Counted from the stretch's first letter, positions 28,492 to 37,039 are shown. The stretch is DNA of 64,000 bases from an uncultured Helicobacter sp. (GCF_910577135.1 NZ_CAJTLL010000008.1:1-64000), one strand, 5' to 3'. The notes: generated by a model from the letters alone, not told the origin. Numbers and translations are program-made.

Positions 28492-28642
28492 TATTTATCC
28501 TTTCTCCCGTTTTGGGCACTGCGCCATTGACAGCATTGCTTACTAATAGCACATAACGCTTCAATCATTTGCTTTTTACCTCTTTTTTATGGAGCATTAT
28601 AGCATATCGCTGGAATTTTCTTCAACAAATGAAATGCAGCCC

Positions 28643-28673
28643 TTGACAAACACCAAGTGGTAGGTTTTATAAT
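28643..28673 (+). promoter_or_regulatory. MerR-type promoter/operator, copy 1
   Basis: TTGACA (28643-28648) and TATAAT (28668-28673) are separated by exactly 19 bp. The spacer contains ACACCAAGTGG, the most degenerate of the five copies, because its right half has lost GTGT. It lies 40 bases before the Tat-leader ORF and should drive the AKR-mdaB-ynfA-phzF-MFS run. The long spacer with a central dyad is the known geometry of MerR-family activators; the identity of the regulator is inferred. Confidence 0.75.
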
Positions 28674-28712
28674 GCTTTTGCTTAAAGCAGATTCTATATT
28701 CAAAGGAGCAAT

Positions 28713-28943
28713 ATGCAAGAGAGTAAGAGCCTTTCACGTCGGGAATTTCTGCAAACAAGCGCATTAGCGACATTGGCAGCAGGGAGCATATTAGTGGGTT
28801 GCGATACAGATTCGAAGCATACGCAATCGAGCACAACCTTAACAATCATCAATTCAAAACACACAAGGAGCAACTATGCAAATGATTACTTTAAACAATG
28901 GTGTGAAAATGCCAATTTTAGGCTATGGCGTATATCAAATTGA
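28713..28943 (+). pseudogene. Tat lipoprotein leader, out of frame with the following aldo/keto reductase
   Basis: The frame opens with a Tat signal (SRREFLQTSALATLAAG) and a lipobox LVGC, then Asp at +2. It runs 76 codons, overlapping the aldo/keto reductase start in the +1 frame. Just before the reductase ATG, the reductase frame reads NTQGAT, matching HTQGAT at the same place in the in-frame Tat fusion at 35783. This suggests that leader and enzyme were once one reading frame, later split by a frameshift. Alternatively the leader is a short coupled ORF. It is followed at 28865-28870 by AAGGAG, so the enzyme can be made on its own. Confidence 0.6.
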
Positions 28944-29727
28944 AGATATTAAAGAATGTCAGCGATGTGTCGAAGATGCCTTAGAAGTGGGCTATCGCAG
29001 CATTGATACCGCACAAAGCTATTTTAATGAAGAGGCGGTAGGAGCGGCGATTAAGGCAAGTGGTATCAAGCGAGAGGAAATTTTTGTAACTACCAAGCTA
29101 TGGATAAATCACGTAAGCGAGGCAAAAGCCCCCAAAGCCTTTGAATCTTCACTTAAAAAACTAGGGCTTGATTATGTGGATTTATATCTCATTCATCAGC
29201 CTTATAATGATGTCTATGGGGCGTGGAGAGCGATGAGTAAGCTCTACAAGGAGGGCAGGATTAAAGCTATTGGCGTGAGTAATTTTTACCCCGATAGGTT
29301 AGCAGATTTTTGCCTCAATAATGAAATCACCCCCGCACTCAATCAAATTGAATGCAATCCTTTCCACCAGCAGCACGAGGCACAAGAGATTCTTAAAGAA
29401 TACAATGTCGCTATGGAATCGTGGGCACCTTTTGGCGAGGGGCGAAAAGATATGTTTAGCAATGCCACACTTACTCAAATTGGCAAACAATACAATAAAA
29501 GCGTGGCACAGGTAATTTTGCGATGGCTTGTCCAAAGAAATATTATCGTCATTCCCAAAACAACAAAAAAAGAGCGAATGATAGAGAATTTTTCTATATT
29601 TGACTTTGTCTTAAGCGAGGCGGATATGGCAGCAATCGCAAAACTTGATGATAAAAATAGCCTCTTTTTTGACCACCGCGACCCAAAAATGGTAAAATGG
29701 CTGAGTGAATACAAGGCAGATATTTAA
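28876..29727 (+). CDS. Aldo/keto reductase (AKR5-like)
   Basis: This 283-residue (beta/alpha)8 NADPH-dependent reductase has the catalytic tetrad Asp44, Tyr49, Lys74 and His107, in YRSIDTAQSYF, VTTKLW and LIHQPY. The cofactor region includes IPKTTKKERM. The family reduces aldehydes, methylglyoxal or diketones. As annotated it lacks a signal and should be cytoplasmic; an out-of-frame Tat leader lies upstream. AAGGAG 5 bases before the ATG supports this start. It leads the run with mdaB (15 bases later), ynfA and phzF, under the copy 1 promoter. Confidence 0.9.
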   Translation: MQMITLNNGVKMPILGYGVYQIEDIKECQRCVEDALEVGYRSIDTAQSYFNEEAVGAAIKASGIKREEIFVTTKLWINHVSEAKAPKAFESSLKKLGLDYVDLYLIHQPYNDVYGAWRAMSKLYKEGRIKAIGVSNFYPDRLADFCLNNEITPALNQIECNPFHQQHEAQEILKEYNVAMESWAPFGEGRKDMFSNATLTQIGKQYNKSVAQVILRWLVQRNIIVIPKTTKKERMIENFSIFDFVLSEADMAAIAKLDDKNSLFFDHRDPKMVKWLSEYKADI

Positions 29728-29742
29728 ATAAAAAGGAACAAT

Positions 29743-30324
29743 ATGCAGGCATTACTGATTAATGGCTCAAAGGTTTTTAATGATTCTAAAGCAGAGCTTA
29801 GCCATACGTTGCAAGAAGTGGCTAAGGAGCTGCTAGAGCAAAATGGCTTTACAATAATCCAAACGCATATCAATAGTGGCTATATCATACAAGAAGAGCT
29901 ACAAAAGATTTTAGATTCTCATCTTATCATCTATCAACTTCCTGCGTGGTGGATGGGTGTGCCTTGGATTGTAAAAAAATATATCGATGAAGTCTATACA
30001 GAGGGCGAGGGGCGGCTTTTTCAAAATGATGGCAGAAGCAGTGTCGATCCTAGCAAGAATTATGGCAGAGGTGGACTAGCAAAGGATAAAAAAGTAATGT
30101 TTAGCGTTACTTGGAATGCCCCGTTAGAGGCTTTCACAGACAAAGAAGAGTTTTTTGAGGGTTTGGGCGTGGAGATAGTGTATTTGCCTTTGCGAAAAAC
30201 GCACGAATTTATCGGTATGAATGTGCTGCCTACCTTTATGTGTAATGATGTAGTGAAAAACCCGCAAATTGAACGCTACATCGCTGATTACAAAGCACAT
30301 TTACAAAAATATTGCATAAGCTAA
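29743..30324 (+). CDS. mdaB: NADPH:quinone reductase, MdaB family
   Basis: The 193-residue flavodoxin-like FAD/FMN protein has the flavin loop INGSKVF near the N-terminus and the family segment YQLPAWWMGVPWIVKKYIDE. The C-terminal half carries TWNAPLEAF and FIGMNVLPTFM. MdaB two-electron reduces quinones and protects against oxidative stress; H. pylori MdaB is needed for colonisation. It follows the aldo/keto reductase by 15 bases, consistent with a carbonyl and quinone detoxification unit. Confidence 0.92.
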   Translation: MQALLINGSKVFNDSKAELSHTLQEVAKELLEQNGFTIIQTHINSGYIIQEELQKILDSHLIIYQLPAWWMGVPWIVKKYIDEVYTEGEGRLFQNDGRSSVDPSKNYGRGGLAKDKKVMFSVTWNAPLEAFTDKEEFFEGLGVEIVYLPLRKTHEFIGMNVLPTFMCNDVVKNPQIERYIADYKAHLQKYCIS

Positions 30325-30364
30325 ATACATTATGTCATTATTGCACCACCTGCGGATTTTATAA

Positions 30365-30700
30365 ATGCTAAAAGAATTAGCCGTATTTTTTATCGCTGCC
30401 TTTTTTGAAATTCTAGGCTGCTTTAGCTTTTGGGCAGTATTTAAACTGCAAAAAAGCCCCTACTTCCTCATTTTAGGCGTGATTTGTGTGATTGCCTTTG
30501 CCTTTCTACTTACAAAAAGTGGGCTTGAATTTGCAGGGAGGGCGTATGCCATTTATGGCGGCGTGTATATTGCAAGCTCATTTTTATGGCTTTATATCGT
30601 GGAAAAACAGAGCTTTAATATATATGATATCGTGGGCGTTTTGTTCGTATGCTGTGGCATTTTGATTATACTTTTTGGAGCGAAAATAACTCATTTATAA
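30365..30700 (+). CDS. YnfA family small membrane protein
   Basis: The 111-residue protein has four membrane helices and matches YnfA/UPF0060. The blocks AAFFEILGCFSFW, GRAYAIYGGVYIASSFLWLY and CCGILIILFG are family-typical. YnfA relatives resemble small multidrug-resistance transporters, and efflux of biocides has been reported for some. It sits in the redox operon, so export of a toxic compound is plausible but not shown. Confidence 0.88.
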   Translation: MLKELAVFFIAAFFEILGCFSFWAVFKLQKSPYFLILGVICVIAFAFLLTKSGLEFAGRAYAIYGGVYIASSFLWLYIVEKQSFNIYDIVGVLFVCCGILIILFGAKITHL

Positions 30701-30716
30701 CTGAAAAGGGAGCATT

Positions 30717-31499
30717 ATGCGTTGTTATATAGTTGATGCCTTTAGTGATACGCCATTTTGTGGGAATCCTGCAGCCATTTGTGTGCTAGAGGATTTCTTA
30801 GAAGATACACTTATGCAAAAGATAGCCATTGAGCATAATCTATCAGAAACGGCATTTATTGTTAAGCAAGACAGCGGAGATTGTGCTCTGCGTTGGTTTA
30901 CACCTGCTAAAGAGATTGATTTATGCAGACACGCTACTTTGGCAAGTGCATTTGTGGTGATGAATATTATAGAATCTCATGCTAAAGCAGTCCATTTTCA
31001 TACAAAAAGCGGGATTTTAAAGGTTATAAAAAATGGTTCCTTGTTTGAAATGGATTTTCCTAGTTTTCAACTCACGCCTATTAGCGTTACACAAGAGATG
31101 AGTGAGGCGATTGGCTATATGCCACAAAAGGCATATTTGGGGCGGGATTCAGTTTGTATTTTAGATGAAAATCAAGTGATAAATGCTACCCCTGATATAG
31201 CAAAGGTTAAGCATTTGCAAGGTGAATTGCTGCATATTACAAGCAAGGGTAGCAAATATGATATTGTTAGCCGCTCCTTTGCACCAAAGCACGGCGTGGC
31301 AGAAGACCCTGTATGTGGAAGTGGGCATTGTCATCTTGTGCCGCTGTGGAGTGAGATTCTTAATAGGGCAAAAATCACTGCCTACCAAGCTTCAAAACGT
31401 GGTGGGGTGCTGTATTGTGAATATCAAAAAGAGCGGGTAAAACTCGCAGGTAAGGCGTATTTGTATTCGATTAATGATATACAAAATCTCTCATCATAA
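30717..31499 (+). CDS. PhzF family isomerase-like protein
   Basis: The 260-residue member of the PhzF/diaminopimelate-epimerase fold has the first half motif FCGNPAAICVL, the catalytic Glu in NLSETAFI, LCRHATLASAFV, and the second-half GDP/VCGSGHC-type block EDPVCGSGHCHL. Family reactions are isomerisation or epimerisation of small acids; the substrate here is unknown. It is slightly short for the family (usually 280-300), with the loss around the inter-domain region. It starts 16 bases after ynfA. Confidence 0.88.
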   Translation: MRCYIVDAFSDTPFCGNPAAICVLEDFLEDTLMQKIAIEHNLSETAFIVKQDSGDCALRWFTPAKEIDLCRHATLASAFVVMNIIESHAKAVHFHTKSGILKVIKNGSLFEMDFPSFQLTPISVTQEMSEAIGYMPQKAYLGRDSVCILDENQVINATPDIAKVKHLQGELLHITSKGSKYDIVSRSFAPKHGVAEDPVCGSGHCHLVPLWSEILNRAKITAYQASKRGGVLYCEYQKERVKLAGKAYLYSINDIQNLSS

Positions 31500-31521
31500 T
31501 GCAAGACAAAAGGATTAACTA

Positions 31522-32805
31522 ATGAAAAATATTGTGTATAAAATCCTCTCGCTTAAACCTAATGAATGGAAGATTCTAATATGTGCGACTTTGTTTATAT
31601 TCATACTCTTTGCAAGTTATGCGACCTTGCGTCCTATACGCGATACGCTAGGGATTCACAACGCAGAGGAACATCTCAAATGGCTGTTTTTAGGGACTTT
31701 TATCGCTACAATATGTGCCTCACTTTTTGCTATGTTTTTAAGCGGAAGTATGAAGCGAAAGCGTTATGTGGATATAATTTTTAGCTTCTTTGCGCTGAAT
31801 CTGCTAGGGTTTTTTATCGCTCTGCTTGTGCTTGATGAGGAGAGTAGGGGCTTTACATATTTGAGCTGGATTTTTTATATTTGGGTGAGTGTGTTTAATC
31901 TCTTTATTATCTCAAGTGCGTGGAGTTTGCTTGCCGATGTATTTAGCAAAGAGCGGAGTAAAAGGCTTTTTGGCATTATCTCTACTGGGGCGAGTTTGGG
32001 GAGCATTCTAGGGAGTTTAGGCGTTAGCATTTTAAGCAAATATATTAGCATTCATCATTTTATTTTTGTTGCTTTGTCTTTGCTACTTTTGGCAATCCTT
32101 GTAGAGAAGCTATTGCTTAGAGAATCTTATCATCTCCTAAACGATGAGGCACAAAAGCAGGATTTTTGTGCGAGGTTTGAAAACCCCATAGGCTCTAAAA
32201 ATCCTTTTAGTGGCATTGCTATTATCCTTAAAAGCAAATATCTCTTAGCCTTTGTGGGCTTTATTTTGCTGCTGACAAGCGTCTCTACTTTTTTATATAT
32301 GGAGCAAGCGCGTATCATCAAAGCACTTTTCCCTACCAAAGAAGCGCGAATGGCTGCCTTTGCGAATATTGACTTCATCGTGCAAACTCTAAGCTTTATT
32401 ATCCAAATCTTTTTTACGGCAAAAATCGTTGAATGTTTGGGCTTAAAATGGCTTTTATCTATGCTTGGCTTTGTGATTAGCATAGGTTTTATTATCTTGG
32501 CTTTCACACACCCTGCGTTTTTGCCTTTCATCATTGTGATGTGTATAAGGAGAGTGGGTGAATATGCCTTAGTCAAGCCCGGGCGCGAAATGCTCTTTGT
32601 GCCACTTGATTCTAATGCTAAGTATAAAGTAAAAAACTTTTTAGACACGGTGGTGTATCGTGGCGGCGATGCACTCTCCGCACAGATTGAAGGGGCTTTG
32701 GTAAAAATAAGTGTGAGTGCAGTGCTTTTATGCGGGGCAATTATTTCTTTTGTGTGGGGATTATTGGGGCTTTTCTTGGCAAAAAAATATGATGAGAGCC
32801 AATGA
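31522..32805 (+). CDS. MFS/ATP:ADP-antiporter-like transporter
   Basis: The 427-residue protein has about twelve membrane helices. The opening SLKPNEWKILICATLFIFIL, followed by SYATLRPIRDTLG, and SLLADVFSKERSKRLFGIISTGASLG (read as blocks) are typical of the MFS subgroup often annotated as NTP/NDP exchange transporters. The substrate cannot be told from sequence; nucleotide exchange is unlikely to be certain in a free-living bacterium. It is probably the last gene of the copy 1 operon. Confidence 0.8.
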   Translation: MKNIVYKILSLKPNEWKILICATLFIFILFASYATLRPIRDTLGIHNAEEHLKWLFLGTFIATICASLFAMFLSGSMKRKRYVDIIFSFFALNLLGFFIALLVLDEESRGFTYLSWIFYIWVSVFNLFIISSAWSLLADVFSKERSKRLFGIISTGASLGSILGSLGVSILSKYISIHHFIFVALSLLLLAILVEKLLLRESYHLLNDEAQKQDFCARFENPIGSKNPFSGIAIILKSKYLLAFVGFILLLTSVSTFLYMEQARIIKALFPTKEARMAAFANIDFIVQTLSFIIQIFFTAKIVECLGLKWLLSMLGFVISIGFIILAFTHPAFLPFIIVMCIRRVGEYALVKPGREMLFVPLDSNAKYKVKNFLDTVVYRGGDALSAQIEGALVKISVSAVLLCGAIISFVWGLLGLFLAKKYDESQ

Positions 32806-32930
32806 GAGGAGATTACTAGGGGGCTGCATTTTGATGTTTTGCCCCAAAATATAAAATCCTGTAATATTTATACTCAATTTGTCTTACAAAGATAGAATCA
32901 AAACTTCAACAAAATTTTTAAGGAGAATTT

Positions 32931-33482
32931 ATGAGAAAAATAGCATTTTGTGCGGCAGTTGGATTACTATGTGGCTCTTGGCTTATGGCGACAGAATATG
33001 TGGTCGATGCGAGTCACTCATCAGTGGATTTTAGCGTGAAGCATATGTCTGTGAGCAATGTCAAAGGAAGCTTCAATAAGTTTAGAGGGGCACTTGAGAT
33101 CGATGGTAAAACTATCAAGGCACTTAATGGTGAAGTGCAAATCGCTTCTATCAATACCAATAGCGATAAGCGCGATAAACACTTGAATGCTGATGACTTC
33201 TTTGATTCTAAAAAGTTTCCTACAGCTACATTGACACTTGTAAAACATAATGGCAAAAAGCTTGATGCAAATATCACTATGAGGGGTATAACTAAGCAAG
33301 TAACCTTTAATGTAGAATTAAATGGTCCTGTGAAACACCCAAAAACAAACAAAGACATAGTGGCACTTACATTAGAAGGCAAACTCAATCGTAAAGATTT
33401 TGGCATTGGCACCAATACAGGCAATGCTATGGTAAGCGATAATGTCAATATAAAAATCGAGCTAGAAGCAGAACAAAAATAA
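32931..33482 (+). CDS. YceI family periplasmic protein
   Basis: This 183-residue protein has a signal peptide (about 20 residues, ending LMA). The mature lipocalin-like barrel is recognised by YVVDASHSSVDFSVKHMSVS at its start, FDSKKFPTATL in the middle, and LTLEGKLNRKDFGIG near the end. YceI barrels bind isoprenoid quinones or similar amphiphiles in the periplasm; the H. pylori relative is secreted. AAGGAG lies 7 bases before the ATG. It appears monocistronic, with a weak terminator-like hairpin after it. Confidence 0.92.
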   Translation: MRKIAFCAAVGLLCGSWLMATEYVVDASHSSVDFSVKHMSVSNVKGSFNKFRGALEIDGKTIKALNGEVQIASINTNSDKRDKHLNADDFFDSKKFPTATLTLVKHNGKKLDANITMRGITKQVTFNVELNGPVKHPKTNKDIVALTLEGKLNRKDFGIGTNTGNAMVSDNVNIKIELEAEQK

Positions 33483-33503
33483 TTTTGCCTCATCATTTTT
33501 TAC

Positions 33504-33528
33504 AAGATTCTCTAATTAAGGGAATCTT
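33504..33528 (+). terminator. Weak hairpin after yceI built from an AGATTC/GAATCT pair
   Basis: AAGATTC (33504-33510) pairs with GAATCTT (33522-33528) across an 11-base loop, 21 bases after the yceI stop. The stem is only 7 bp and no T-run follows directly, so termination is uncertain. Confidence 0.35.
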
Positions 33529-33769
33529 ACCTCCCTTACTCCCTAAAATATTCAAACACATATCATTGTTATAAGCAAATGCTTCATTCTTATCATTGCA
33601 AGCACCTACCGCTTACACTTTGATTCACAAAGCTTGCAGCTGTATTATACAAACTCATCAGCTTCTATTCACACATTTGTAGGCACCAAAACCTCCATTA
33701 TCTATTCTTAAAGCCACCATAGCGTGGTTTCTCCTTTTCCACCTGTATTAATCAAGCGCAACTTGGCAA

Positions 33770-34473
33770 ACAAATGCAAGATTCTAGCAAAAAGGCGATT
33801 TTTAGAGCCATTGATGGAAATTTAAGAAGACTACAAAGCGATTATATCGATATTTATATCCAGCACAGAGTGGATACAGATACGCCTATTGAGGAAGTTA
33901 CACAGACTATGAGTAAGCTTATCAAAATGGAAAAAATTCGCGGCTGGGGCTTGAGCGGAGCAGCGGCAAACTATACAAAGAACACATAGAATCCGCCATT
34001 TAAGCGTGGTGCAAAGCCAATATTCTATGGCGTTTAGAGAGCTAGAATCTAATGGAGTGCTTGATATATACCAAAAGCTCAATATCGCATTTGTGGCGTA
34101 TTCTCCGCTTGATAGAGGCTTTTTGACAAGGCTACGGATATCGGAGCGATTTTCCACGTCTTGGCCCTGAACTTTAGAGGCAAATCAAGAGGTGATTACA
34201 TTTATCAAAAATGTGGCAGATTCTAAAAGTGTGATGAGAAAAAAGGCGAGTATCGCGCAAATTTTACTCGCGTGGCTGCTCTCACAAAGAAACTTCATCA
34301 TTCCCATACCAGAAACGACTAAAATACGGCGTTTGGGTGAGAATCTTAATGCCTCGCTGATTAGCTTTAGTAAGGCTGAGCTTGATGAAATCAATGCAAA
34401 TTTAAGCAAAATAACTATCGTAGGTGAGCGATACGCACCCGGTAGCGATGCGACTAAAAGCGTGGGGTTGTGA
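33770..34473 (+). pseudogene. Decayed aldo/keto reductase paralogue
   Basis: Three pieces in successive frames keep the order of an AKR of the same type as the intact gene at 39214. First is NLRRLQSDYIDIYIQHRVD with EEVTQTMSKLIKMEKIRGWGL, then VVQSQYSMAFRELESNG with IAFVAYSPLDRGFL, then the C-terminal IAQILLAWLLSQRNF and GERYAPGSDATK. The first third, including the catalytic Asp and Tyr, is missing, and no promoter like those of the active copies is present. It is a dead duplicate. Confidence 0.85.
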
Positions 34474-34513
34474 GATGCCTACCAACAAGCCCATTAATAT
34501 GTAGCAAAAGAAA

Positions 34514-34540
34514 CTGCTTGAGCTAGAATCTTGCAAGCAG
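34514..34540 (+). terminator. Possible hairpin after the AKR relic
   Basis: CTGCTTG (34514-34520) pairs with CAAGCAG (34534-34540) around a 13-base loop containing AGAATCT. The stem is 7 bp with moderate G+C and lies between the relic and the next promoter. Function is uncertain. Confidence 0.3.
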
Positions 34541-34583
34541 GAAGGGGGTTGTGAAAAGTCAAAGTTTTATTGCAAAATGTGTA

Positions 34584-34615
34584 TTGACAAATTGTTTTTT
34601 TTTTTTTGATAGAGT
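34584..34615 (+). promoter_or_regulatory. Promoter with a 13-T tract in the spacer, likely phase-variable
   Basis: TTGACA (34584-34589) is followed by a run of 13 T (34595-34607) and a TAGAGT box (34610-34615), giving a 20-bp spacer. The gene starts at 34649. Slipped-strand gain or loss of T would move the -10 relative to the -35 and tune transcription, as shown for poly-T promoters of H. pylori adhesin genes. The -10 choice is uncertain because TATATT at 34622 is another option. Confidence 0.5.
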
Positions 34616-34648
34616 AAATTTTATATTTCACATAATAAGGAAAAACTA

Positions 34649-35083
34649 ATGAAGCTAAATGATGAAATATGCGAATTTTTACGCACAAAGGCAGGAGAAG
34701 AAGCGGCAAAACTTGGCATTGATATAAGCTTTGCTGTGGTTGATGAAAGCGGAATTTTGAAGCTTTTTCAAAGATTTGGCGAGGCACTCTTAATCAGTGT
34801 GAATCTCGTGCTTAAAAAGGCTTACACAGCTGTGATTACGCGTTCAAAGACAAAAGATGTCGCCGCTTGGGCAAAGGAGGGCGGTGCTTTGATGGGTATA
34901 CATACCACAAGCAAGCAGATTTGTTTAGTCGCAGGGGGCTATCCGCTTTTTGCAGGGGAAAGGCTTATTGGCGGCATAGGCGTTGGCGGAGGAAGCGAGG
35001 CTGAAGATTTACAAATCGCAGAAGCCCTGCTAGAAGCCTTTAAGGAACGTTATGGAAACTCAATTGACAGGATAAATTTTTGA
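34649..35083 (+). CDS. HbpS/GlcG family heme-binding-type protein
   Basis: The 144-residue protein matches the GlcG/HbpS family (PF03928). It has FAVVDESGILKLFQRFGEAL (read as a block), then KKAYTAVITRSKT, then the glycine-rich C-terminal GERLIGGIGVGGGSEAEDL. Relatives bind haem or sense redox stress, and others are found with propanediol or glycolate genes. No signal peptide is visible. Its promoter contains a long T tract, so expression may switch. It sits between two redox relics in the island. Confidence 0.8.
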   Translation: MKLNDEICEFLRTKAGEEAAKLGIDISFAVVDESGILKLFQRFGEALLISVNLVLKKAYTAVITRSKTKDVAAWAKEGGALMGIHTTSKQICLVAGGYPLFAGERLIGGIGVGGGSEAEDLQIAEALLEAFKERYGNSIDRINF

Positions 35084-35173
35084 TTGCAATCTTTGCACGA
35101 TTCAATATTTTCACTCAAATAATAGGTTTTCAGGCACATTGGATATCAGCTAGAGATTTAAAGGAAGTAATCA

Positions 35174-35639
35174 ATGAAATTTCTCATCTCTTTGCTACGT
35201 TAAGCACGATAGGCTTTTTATAGTCGCTTTGAGCGGGGTTATGCTATTTTTCACTTTGATTTTGGCAGGGCGGAATTTTGCATAGATGGCTGGGATTAGC
35301 GATGATTATTGCTGTGATTTTGCATATTTGGGTGAATTTTAACGCTTTGAAAAAGTATTTTCACAAAAAGCAAATTTTAATGGTAATTTTAGCTTTTGCA
35401 TTAAGCCTAACCGTTGTTTTGACATTGCTTCAAATCCTAACAAAGAGCTTTTTTTGGCGATTCGCACAATCAAATTTAAATGACATTTTAAAACTTTTGC
35501 AAACAGACCAACGAGCATTTTTTCATATTTTATTACCCACAATCATTTCATTTTTACGCCCGATATGAGCTTTGTTGAGTTTATAAAGGCAAATGAACTT
35601 GATGAAGATGAAGTAATCAAAGTGATTTTGACAAAATAA
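35174..35639 (+). pseudogene. Broken membrane gene resembling DUF4405 cytochrome-b-like proteins
   Basis: Pieces in different frames give a membrane segment (VALSGVMLFFTLILA), then LHRWLGLAMIIAVILHIWVNF, a second hydrophobic helix, and a polar tail SFVEFIKANELDEDEVIKVIL ending at 35637-35639. The WLG...HIWVN helix with two histidines and the acidic tail are typical of DUF4405, a haem-b-type membrane anchor. An ATG at 35174 follows AAGGAAG but reaches a stop in ten codons. Two or three frameshifts have disabled it. The assignment is by pattern and moderately sure. Confidence 0.5.
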
Positions 35640-35653
35640 TATAATCTTTCCCC

Positions 35654-35684
35654 TTGACAAACACCAAGTGTCAGGCTTTATAAT
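35654..35684 (+). promoter_or_regulatory. MerR-type promoter/operator, copy 2
   Basis: TTGACA (35654-35659), a 19-bp spacer containing ACACCAAGTGT, and TATAAT (35679-35684). It lies 99 bases before the CMD-like gene. The palindrome is intact (ACAC-CAA-GTGT). Confidence 0.82.
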
Positions 35685-35782
35685 ATCACGCAATCTTTTC
35701 TATCTTTTGGCACAAGAGCCAGACGCGGTGTTTTAAACACAATAGCAAAAGCATAGATTAAGGACTTTGAGCAAGGAGATTG

Positions 35783-36700
35783 ATGGACACACATAAAAAG
35801 CAGCAGAGGTTAAAAAGCGTGCATCGCAGGGCATTTATGGCAGATTCTATAAAACTCGCTGGCTTGGCAGCACTTGGCTTAAGCTCAAGCCCTCTCTTAT
35901 CCGCCTCAATGCAAAATATCACACAACACACACAAGGAGCGACAATGCAACTCACACCAACGGCACAGCAAAACTTCAACCAACTTTTTGGAAATATCGA
36001 TAATGAGCTATCACAGAGCGACCCGGAGTTTTTTAGCAATTATGTCAATTTTGCCTTTGATGAAGTCATAGCAGAATCTGCCCTCAATCTGCGAGAGCGG
36101 CTGATGATTATCATCGCTGCCCTTGTGGCAATCCCGGCTTTAGGGGAGTTTCAAAACATCTTAAGAGCGGCTTTGAAAAATGGCGTGAAGCCAAAAGCAA
36201 TTAAGGAGATTCTCTATCAAGCCACGCCCTATGTGGGTATGGGTAAGAGCCTTGATTTTATACAATCGTGCAATGCAATCTTTAAGGAGGAAGGCATTAA
36301 CCTACCTCTAAAACCTCAAGGCACGACTACTAGGACAAATCGCTTTGAGAAGGGTTTAGAGACACAAAGGAGGCTTTTTGGAGCAGCAATCGATAAGGGC
36401 AATGCTAATGCACCAAAGGACTATCAGCACATAAGGCGATTTTTAAGTAGTAATTGCTTTGGGGATTATTACACAAGGGGCGGACTTGACTTGCCTTTTA
36501 GGGAGCTTTTAACCTTTGTGTATATTTTAGCCATGGGTGGGGCAGAGTCGCAGCTCAAAGGGCATATACAAGGCAATCTCAATATCGGCAATGACAGGGC
36601 AAAACTCATCGCCGTTGTTACCGCTCTCGTGCCCTACATCGGCTACCCTCGAAGTCTCAATGCGTTGAATGCGATTGATGAGGTAATGGGAGTAAAGTAA
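35783..36700 (+). CDS. Tat-exported carboxymuconolactone decarboxylase-family protein
   Basis: The 305-residue protein has a Tat signal with RR at residues 15-16 (VHRRAFMADSIKLAGLAALG) and cleavage likely after LLSA. Two AhpD/CMD-like helical domains follow (about 85-145 and 215-290). These contain RERLMIIIAALVA and FRELLTFVYILAMGG, where the family normally holds the catalytic Glu/Cys/His. No CxxC is visible, so AhpD-type peroxidase chemistry is unlikely. A second AAGGAG and ATG occur in frame at 35934-35947, as if a leader were added to a once cytoplasmic enzyme. AAGGAG lies 4 bases before ATG 35783. Confidence 0.85.
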   Translation: MDTHKKQQRLKSVHRRAFMADSIKLAGLAALGLSSSPLLSASMQNITQHTQGATMQLTPTAQQNFNQLFGNIDNELSQSDPEFFSNYVNFAFDEVIAESALNLRERLMIIIAALVAIPALGEFQNILRAALKNGVKPKAIKEILYQATPYVGMGKSLDFIQSCNAIFKEEGINLPLKPQGTTTRTNRFEKGLETQRRLFGAAIDKGNANAPKDYQHIRRFLSSNCFGDYYTRGGLDLPFRELLTFVYILAMGGAESQLKGHIQGNLNIGNDRAKLIAVVTALVPYIGYPRSLNALNAIDEVMGVK

Positions 36701-36754
36701 GGGGCCAAACTATAACATTCATCTTTGCATGCGGGGGTAGTCTTTCAATCCTAC

Positions 36755-36780
36755 AATAGAGATTCTAAAGAATCTCTATT
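36755..36780. terminator. Perfect palindrome of AGATTCT/AGAATCT after the CMD-like gene
   Basis: AATAGAGATTCT (36755-36766) and AGAATCTCTATT (36769-36780) are exact reverse complements with a 2-base centre. It follows the CMD-like gene by 54 bases and may end its transcript, though the loop would have to open to four bases. An open frame across 36725-36982 encodes nothing I recognise, and the rest of 36781-37039 has only degenerate sequence. Confidence 0.45.
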
Positions 36781-37039
36781 GATAATCAAAGGAGTTATAA
36801 GTGTATCCTTCAGGTATTTTCTAAAGAAACTTCGTTTTGTGAGACTTTGTGGCACCATCAGCAAAGGCATAATAGATTGCAGAATCTTTGATATGGAGCC
36901 CTTACAAAAGCTTTTTGAAACTCTCTTTACTCAAAGACGAATCTCCCCAGCTATACCATATATCCCAAGTATTACCCTTTAAAATAGGTAAGTAAAATGA
37001 TACATTTTAGCCCCTAGATTGAGCTTTTTTGCTGCAGCT

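Noticed and set aside
32130..32648. Open frame of 172 codons opposite the MFS-type transporter
   Set aside because: Reverse-strand shadow; Lys/Ile-rich pattern follows the transporter codons on the other strand.
36725..36982. Open frame of 85 codons after the CMD-like gene
   Set aside because: No ribosome-binding site, contains the palindrome at 36755-36780 and has no protein-like pattern; the opposite strand also gives only broken fragments.
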